A stretch of 64,000 nucleotides of DNA from Thinopyrum elongatum. Taxonomy: Eukaryota > Streptophyta > Magnoliopsida > Poales > Poaceae. The number at the start of each line of letters is the position of its first letter. Positions within the stretch are counted from its first letter, which is position 1. Both the position numbers and the translations under genes were made by a program. Shown one piece after another: positions 57,872 to 64,000 of this stretch. The stretch covers positions 9,691,570 to 9,755,569 of the forward strand of contig CM022301.1 of the NCBI GenBank assembly GCA_011799875.1. The letters run 5' to 3'. The notes under the pieces were generated by a model, which saw only the letters and a list, made by a program, of their open reading frames with translations, was not told the DNA's origin and searched no databases.

Positions 57872-58021
57872 GTCGGACTTGGCGGAATGACAAGATGCTA
57901 AGCCCATAGTCACCGACAAGAATTGAGTCCTCAAAACAAGCAAGGTGAAAATGGGTAAGTTGTGGAAAATAAAGCTTCACTTCTTGCGCAAGGCTTCGAA
58001 ATGGTTGAAGGTTTGGACTTT
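57872..58021 (+). pseudogene. Right half of the copia polyprotein fragment
   Basis: After the GTC duplication the frame gives QNKQGENG*VVENKASLLAQG and FEMVEGLDF, matching the RNKQ.E.G.VVRNKARLVAQG...VEGLDF start of the copia reverse transcriptase. It continues the segment ending at 15215 and contains stops. It shows that CACTA B landed in already repetitive DNA. Confidence 0.75.
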
Positions 58022-58497
58022 ATATAGATATAAGCACCCATAGCTAGGTAATAAGATTTTAGAATCTTGTTTCTTATGACAACTGCCATAATACCACCTT
58101 AAAAATGGATATCAATATTGTTTTTTCTAAGTGGTAAAATAATTGAACTTGTTTATGTTGAACAACCAACCAATTTTGAAGACCCACAACATCCCAGTTA
58201 TGTTTCTAAACTTGACCCTACCGCTCCTTTAGAAGTTAGCCACAAAATTCTTCAATAGTGAAAGGATTAACCACACATCAAAGTAACTAATTTCAACTAT
58301 TACATGTATGTGTTCTTTTCTTGGCACACTATTCATGGTAATACGTGCAATAGATTGGTAATCTTATTATGGTACAATATCGCCACAACATTTCAACCAC
58401 TAACAGAAAGATATATATCTTGATATTGCTTGATGTAGACGGTTGACATTTCTTGAATTGTGTACTCTCTTTCTTCCAAAGTAAAGATGTGCATATC
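58022..58497. other. Spacer downstream of 3betaHSD/D, no gene
   Basis: AT-rich sequence that would include the 3' untranslated region and terminator of the minus-strand 3betaHSD/D gene. Nothing else is recognised. Confidence 0.5.
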
Positions 58498-61400
58498 TCA
58501 TGCTCTTAATCGCCTGTAGAAATCAGTAGTCATCTTTACTCCCTCCTAACAATGGAGATCACAAAAAGTGTTAGAATACTAAATTCAAATAAATAAATAC
58601 TAGGTACATATAACGAACCAAAAGAAGCTGACGTAACAACCTTGAGTGACACTATTGGTTTGTAACCAAGTTGTTCAGCGGCATTGTTGCAGTTGAATGT
58701 TCTATTCAGCGTCGCATACTTAATGCTTGTGGAAGTCAGCATGCCAGGTTGACGCATTCCATAATGAGAGAATATATTATGGTAGCTCCAATCTACCAGA
58801 TATGTTATTGGCTTGAGAAGATATGAAGGTATTTTTAATCTGAATCGGCTGCAAAAAGGATGACATGAACTTAGTTAACTATATAGTCAGTGATTGCTCG
58901 TGTTAGAAATAAATAAATTAGTGTCCTAACTAAAATGTAAATATAATGTTACATTGTGTTGGTAATAGCTTAATATGTACATAGCCTATAAATATAGATA
59001 ACAATGAAGAAATGTGGCTATTATTCAAAAAATGCAAGGCCATACATGTACTATTTTTTACAACAAATCCACAACATATAATTTGCCCATACATTGTTCA
59101 GACAACCATAATTCGGCGGGATAAGATAATACAAGCATGTGTCCACCTATTTAAGTTGCTTAGGTATGTTGTTGATAAAAATTGTAAACTAAGAAAGTAA
59201 TGGGGAAATATTACCTTTTGTATCCAAGTTCTTCCAAAATCATATAAACAAAGTCCCACATATTCACAGGCTCCATATTTGTTATAAAGTAGACCTATAA
59301 ACAAATGAAATATGTCACGAGAATAATAATGTGAATTACATATTTGCAGCTCATTGATAAATATATTTACTTTGCCTCCACTTCTCTTTGCACCGTCTAT
59401 GGTAGAAAGAGTTTTCTCAGCGCATACATGACCATGCGCTACATTCTCAACATATACAAAATCATCACAATTCTTGCCATCACCAACAATGACCTACACC
59501 AATAAACACTAGGTCATTTACTTCAAACCGAAATACAACAAATTTTGTTGTACTTATAGTTTTCTTCTAAACATTATTTTGCTGCTAAGTTATTCAAGTA
59601 AAAACCCTTCCCTTCAATAATGTGTATCCTATTACAAAGGCGCCCTCCAATATTGGACCCATCTCTAGAGGCATTTGCTAAAAGGCCTGATCCAGTTCAG
59701 TAGCCGAGAGGCCCAGATCCACTGCCCCATGGGACATGCCTTCTCCACGAAGTCTTCGTGGGTCGGTAATGGTGGTTGGCTCCATCCCAGCAGGCATAGA
59801 GGTGCATGCTTAGTGTTTCCCTGCAGTGAAACTGAAGTAGCTGGTCGTGGCTGCAATGGGTGGTGTGTTACTTGATGGGATGTCTCTAAGTGTGTATGTG
59901 TGCTTGTAATTTTGATGGCCAGGTAGTTTTCATTTAGCTACGCTCAGAGCCTATTTAGATTGGTAGATTGTGAGTTGTCTTAGTTTTGACTAGGTCCCTC
60001 CAATTAACCAAATCCTATATACTTAAGTGAGTGATCATCAGTAACTTATTTGTCTCAACATGCAAGCATGCCACATCACCATACAATTATGGATGGGATA
60101 AGGCCCACCTCAACATGCAACCATTCATGAAGAAAAGAGTCACCACCACATGCAACCATGCATTGTAACATATATTTTTATCATATTATTTTGCTTCTAT
60201 TCAATAAATATTTTACCACTATAGATAAGCAAATATAATAAGTCATATGTATTTTTAATTTTGGGTAGTCACATGTTATTAATCTAAATATTTATATTCC
60301 ACACAATCAAATCTCATTGAAATATATTGCAATCGCTTACTGCAGCAATGCGCGGGGTATAATCTAGTTTTGTAAGACTTTCTGCCCACTTTTCTTCATA
60401 AAAAATGGCTAATGCCATTCCATGGCCCTTTCTCCATTGTTCTTGTAGAAAAACATGGTGTGTGTGCTTATTCGACTATGTCCTACCTCAATGCGTGAGG
60501 TAAATGATTTTTTTCCACCATATTCATGAGGAAGCTACAGCTAAGGTTGCACGTTGCAAACTTCTGTTTGTGTCCAAGACACTCTAATTAACAAAGCTGG
60601 TACACAACAAAGATTGCAGAAAAGATTTAGTTTGAGAACTATGTTTTCAGTGATATTATTGTATTATGTGCAATAACATGTACTCCCTCCGTCCCATAAT
60701 GTAAGACGTTTTTTGACACTACATTATGGGACGGAGAGAGTACATACCATCATTCCTCCATAAGATACTAAAATTGGCACTATCGTGTCTCCAGGACCAA
60801 AAATGCTGCCAGGACGTATACAGCAAGTGAGAAGCTCATTTCTTCCGTTGGACTTTATCACCATCTTTTCTGCTTCTGCCTTAGTTTCTGTGTATGCGTC
60901 GGGAAACTGATAAAGAGAAAACCACATGGTAAATGTGCTAATGAGAAGCTAAAAACAAAGAATAATAAGTTATATGTATAACTCAGATGACGAAGTAATA
61001 TGAAATGGACGCAGTAACAAGCAAAGCGACCAAATTAAACTGACTTGTTCAATTATGTGGGGGCAATCATACCTTATCGGGATAAGGTATAGATTCGTCT
61101 ACGCCAAAGAGGCCATGAACTCCATCGAATACAACTCCACTGGAACTAGTATATATGAGCGTTTTAACCTTGCATGTGTTACAAGCCTTGATGACATTCC
61201 TTGTACCTGTGCTAAAATAAGATGTTTAATTTGTGAGTAAATTGAATCTAACACCCCCCTGCTCAAAATAGGATTACTTCTACTGATGACATACCCTCGA
61301 CATTAACCTTGTAATGAAGTTGGAAGTTGTTGTTGGTATGATCCGCCGCAGCAGTGTGGAAAACAGTATCTACCCCTTCCAAAGCTACAGGGCATAAGAT

Positions 61401-61929
61401 CAACTAATTGGCACATAGGAAAATATCACTCGTGTAGTCTTGTTGTCAAAACTCCATGAAAATTACTTCTTGTTGGAGTTCAAGAAAAATACATTTTTTA
61501 ACACGCTTGCCTTATAAAGATGCAATCAAACAAAAGTATACGTTCGGAAGCAAAAACAGGTTGTGTGCCGTATCTCTCAAAAGATCGAGTGGGAGTTCAA
61601 GAAAAATAGAAGTAAATAAATACTTCTTCCTAGGATGTGTGTGCGTCAAAATAATATATAGGAGTACCTTTTGTAAGCTGGGCTAATTCGCAGACGTCGA
61701 CGGAGACGTAGGCGGCGCGGCCATCGCGGAGGGCAGCGCCCAGGAGTCCATCACTCTCGGCAGGAGACAGGGCAGCCTGGGGGCCAAGGTCGGTGATCCG
61801 CACACACCAATCTCCCGAGCGGAGCAGCGCCATCACCAGGTGCCTCGCCATGAATCCCCGCCCACCGGTCACCGCGCACAAACGAAGTGCTTCCCGGCGG
61901 TTGCAGCCGCCGACCGGGGATGTATCCAT
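58498..61929 (-). CDS. 3BETAHSD/D-like: 3beta-hydroxysteroid dehydrogenase / C4-decarboxylase (3betaHSD/D)
   Basis: Eight exons, all GT/AG and in phase: 61668-61929, 61295-61384, 61073-61206, 60748-60906, 59371-59493, 59215-59294, 58641-58848, 58498-58545 (TGA). The product is 367 residues. The NAD-binding TGGRGF loop is at 21-26, VFHTAA in exon 2, Ser motif IYTSSSGVVFDGVHG at about 135-149, the catalytic YTETK (Tyr167, Lys171), then LLTCCIRPGSIFGPGD, FVYVENVAHGHVCAEK and a GY.P.V-like tail with EG(V)K. The family oxidises the 3-hydroxyl of 4-carboxysterols and removes the C4 carboxyl during sterol C4 demethylation, at the ER. There is no reticulon-type C-terminal domain. Compared with Arabidopsis 3betaHSD/D, three residues are missing at the exon 4/5 join (ILVSYGGMM|VIVGDG). 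The start ATG 61929 has a good context (CATCCATGG). No disabling change is seen, so it is probably functional. Confidence 0.95.
59494..60680. other. Fourth intron of 3betaHSD/D, repeat-derived
   Basis: The long intron (59494-60747) holds AT-rich sequence with no coding match. Its 60340-60365 segment (gcagcaatgcgcggggtata then atCTAGT) resembles ends of small grass repeats, possibly a Helitron-like 3' end, but lacks a good hairpin. Confidence 0.4.
60681..60742. mobile_element. Short Stowaway MITE at an intron edge
   Basis: 60683-60740 has ends CTCCCTCCGTCCCATAATGT and the complement of CTCTCTCCGTCCCATAATGT, flanked by TA (60681-60682, 60741-60742). It begins only five bases after the exon 4 donor of the minus-strand 3betaHSD/D gene, so position +6 of the splice site comes from the target TA. 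Confidence 0.92.
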
Positions 61930-61936
61930 GGATGCG

Positions 61937-61963
61937 CTAGCTAGTGGCACTGCTAGCTACCAT
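61937..61963 (-). promoter_or_regulatory. Upstream mini-ORF before 3betaHSD/D
   Basis: On the minus strand an ATG at 61963 opens an eight-codon frame (MVASSATS) that ends in TAG at 61937, seven bases before the main ATG. If the leader includes it, it could reduce initiation at the main start. Confidence 0.45.
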
Positions 61964-62092
61964 CAAGTACTTGCTTCCCTCTGTCTTGTGTATTTAGCCG
62001 CCTTAGCAGCCAATGCTAGTCGAAGGCCTAGAGCCGGAATTCCACAGGGAAAACACCAGTGCAATCTAACAGCTGCTCGCTTGATATTAATG

Positions 62093-62098
62093 TTTATA
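62093..62098 (-). promoter_or_regulatory. Candidate TATA box of 3betaHSD/D
   Basis: TCTATAAACA on the minus strand, 164 bp upstream of the start codon, giving an expected transcription start near 62065 and a leader of about 135 bases that includes the mini-ORF. Confidence 0.4.
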
Positions 62099-62099
62099 G

Positions 62100-64000
62100 A
62101 TGCGAGGAATCTAATAGTTTAGCTCAATGGATTCCCCACTTTTCATTTTATTTTTTCCTTCCTCTGTACATTCATTCTTTACAAACTAGAAAATTAATAA
62201 AAATGGACGTAATAGGATTTTCCTACTGTTCTACGGTAATAAAAAAATGGCCACCTTAGCTGGAGTCACGTGTAGATTGATACTCAATTCTATTAAACTG
62301 GAGCTAGTAGTCAAATTACCAAACAGTCTATCTAAATGTGCGTTAATTATTGCACATTTAAGCGATCAAGCAAACATAAAAAGAAAAGAAAAACAAAATA
62401 CTCGCACGAATCTGCGAATAAAATTAATGACATAAGACTTAGTGCAATACTTATAATTAGGGCACTTGTAGATTTGTTTTAACAAGACCGTATCAAGTAC
62501 GGTTGAGAATCCCACAACCAGCGCAAGCACAAATTGGGTGCTCGAGCACCCGTTTATTTCAATCCCAAAATATCTCCTGAAATTCCATAGTGCTCCTACT
62601 ACTTCAACTAATCCACTACTAAGACCTCCTGCAGTAAGGGTATCATACGTATTATTTGTGGCACTGGCATAGCATTAATTTAGAAAAGAGAAGATGCTAG
62701 TACTCGGTACTAACGTGGAGATAGAAATAACTACTCCATAAAACTTGATGTAATGTCGGGAGGCAATTTGTGGCACACAGGTGTTGGGAAACCGACCCCA
62801 TTTTTCTTTTGACTTTCACATTTGAATCTATTATATCATTTGAACCAAAAGTCCGATTTTAAATAAGACCACTTTTGGGTATGTTTTGAGAAGTTTTAAA
62901 ACTTCATCAAATTTCAATTACTGAAATTTAGTATAAACAAACGAAAAATTAACTAAGTTTAAAAAACTAAAACTTAAAATAATGCAGGGAATCAAACAAG
63001 TTTGCAAACCGTCAAGCAGTCTTACAGCCAGGCATGGCTGGGTAGCTGACTGCCCTTGCGGATTTCTGTGTAATGTCGCCCAAATGTTATACCGTCTCAT
63101 GCTTGTGTACGTTGATGTTCATGTGGTATAAGATCTGCTATTATATTGTGCTTAGTTGGTAAATAAAAGTAAGGTTGATTGCTAAATACTCTAATAGTTA
63201 GACGTGGGTCCAACGCAGGAATAGCCAGCATAATTTTCTTATTAGCAGCCCACGTGGTCTAGAAAGTCTGCAGCCACATCCCTCTCTGTCATGATCTTGG
63301 TCTGAGTGTACCAAAGATTTATTTGTCGCATTCGTGGTTACACGAGATTCTCAAGTTAGGTCGCACTCCTGGTTGAGCCATGCATGGACTACTGTAGCAT
63401 GGCGTAATTTTCTACTCCGCTACGCACGGCAAGAGGGAGGAAGCTACGCGTAAATAAGATACGTTTTCAGTTTTAGCTTAGACTTAAATGCATGCAAACT
63501 ACTACTCTTTGATGGACTAAGAGTAGACATAAGCCAGTTTCATTGCATATGGCGTTGTATACTTATCTTTCTTAATTAAAAATAAATAAAAAAAGAAAGA
63601 TGCAAGTCAAGTTTGTAGTGAGTGGGAAGATGCTTTCAGAGCATCTCCAACACTGACCTGCAAATTTGCTCTGGTATCCATCTACGAACAGTAGGACTAG
63701 TCCATGGAAATGGATATGGGAGTCGACCATCCAACGTTGCACACATACAATTCAACCACTGTTTAAACTAACCAGACGAAATTCATTCAAACACGATGGA
63801 TTTCATCAAAGTTTGGATAGAAAATAGCACAAATCATCCATACATAGCATGCAAATAAAGTCTAGTAGAAGTTCAAGTTCAACGATATTAACCAGATATT
63901 CAACTAGTTTTTCTTGAATAGATCATGCCGTCCCACACATACTGCCACTTCAGCTTCATCCAACAGCGTATATACGTAAATGACCGTCCCTCTATCCTGT
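62100..64000. other. Intergenic sequence upstream of 3betaHSD/D, no gene
   Basis: AT-rich sequence; a palindrome gggtgctcgagcaccc lies near 62537. The segment from about 63637 (gagcatctccaacactgacc) resembles the start of a common grass repeat. No coding region is recognised on either strand. Confidence 0.5.

Noticed and set aside
60340..60365. Helitron 3' end in the 3betaHSD/D intron (..ggggtataatCTAG|T)
   Set aside because: The CTAG|T end is present but no convincing hairpin precedes it; left as a possibility only.

Overview
This window is repeat-dense grass DNA, most likely from the wheat/barley/Aegilops tribe. It has several large CACTA (En/Spm) transposons nested in one another, Stowaway MITEs with TA duplications, a solo LTR, LINE and Harbinger-type remnants, and only two intact host genes. 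Nothing looks bacterial. Species, chromosome and expression cannot be read from the sequence.

Layout. Positions 1-8915 are the right part of a CACTA element (A), with a decayed TNP2-type transposase, a second transposon gene and a palindrome-rich end. Positions 9552-11632 (minus) encode a complete two-exon CYP51-family P450 of 491 residues, probably of the grass-specific H subfamily, with a credible upstream 5'UTR intron and TATA box. Positions 15216-57871 are a single 42.7-kb CACTA insertion (B). It has matching 16-bp ends and a GTC duplication, and it sits inside a degraded copia gene. B contains two further CACTA elements: C (20103-30180), which itself holds a solo LTR and CACTA D (21763-27602), and E (33610-45950). 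Positions 58498-61929 (minus) encode a complete eight-exon 3beta-hydroxysteroid dehydrogenase/C4-decarboxylase (3betaHSD/D) of 367 residues.

How it fits together. Without B, the 3betaHSD/D stop codon and the CYP51H start region would lie about 3.5 kb apart in the same orientation. CYP51 (C14 demethylation) and 3betaHSD/D (C4 demethylation) act close together in sterol synthesis, and CYP51H enzymes are known in cereal triterpene defence pathways. A small triterpenoid/sterol-type gene group that was later split by a giant transposon is therefore a reasonable hypothesis. No oxidosqualene cyclase is visible here.

Gene capture. The backbone of B (about 20 kb once C and E are removed) holds minus-strand fragments of Ran GTPase, KRR1, plasma-membrane H+-ATPase and a C2-domain protein. 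D holds an FKBP exon followed by eleven splice-competent exons of a DEAH-box splicing helicase. Two Helitron-like 3' ends on the same strand suggest that Helitrons did part of the capturing. Many of the stops in dead reading frames are TAG or TAA codons one transition from CAG, CAA or TGG, as expected from methylated-cytosine decay.
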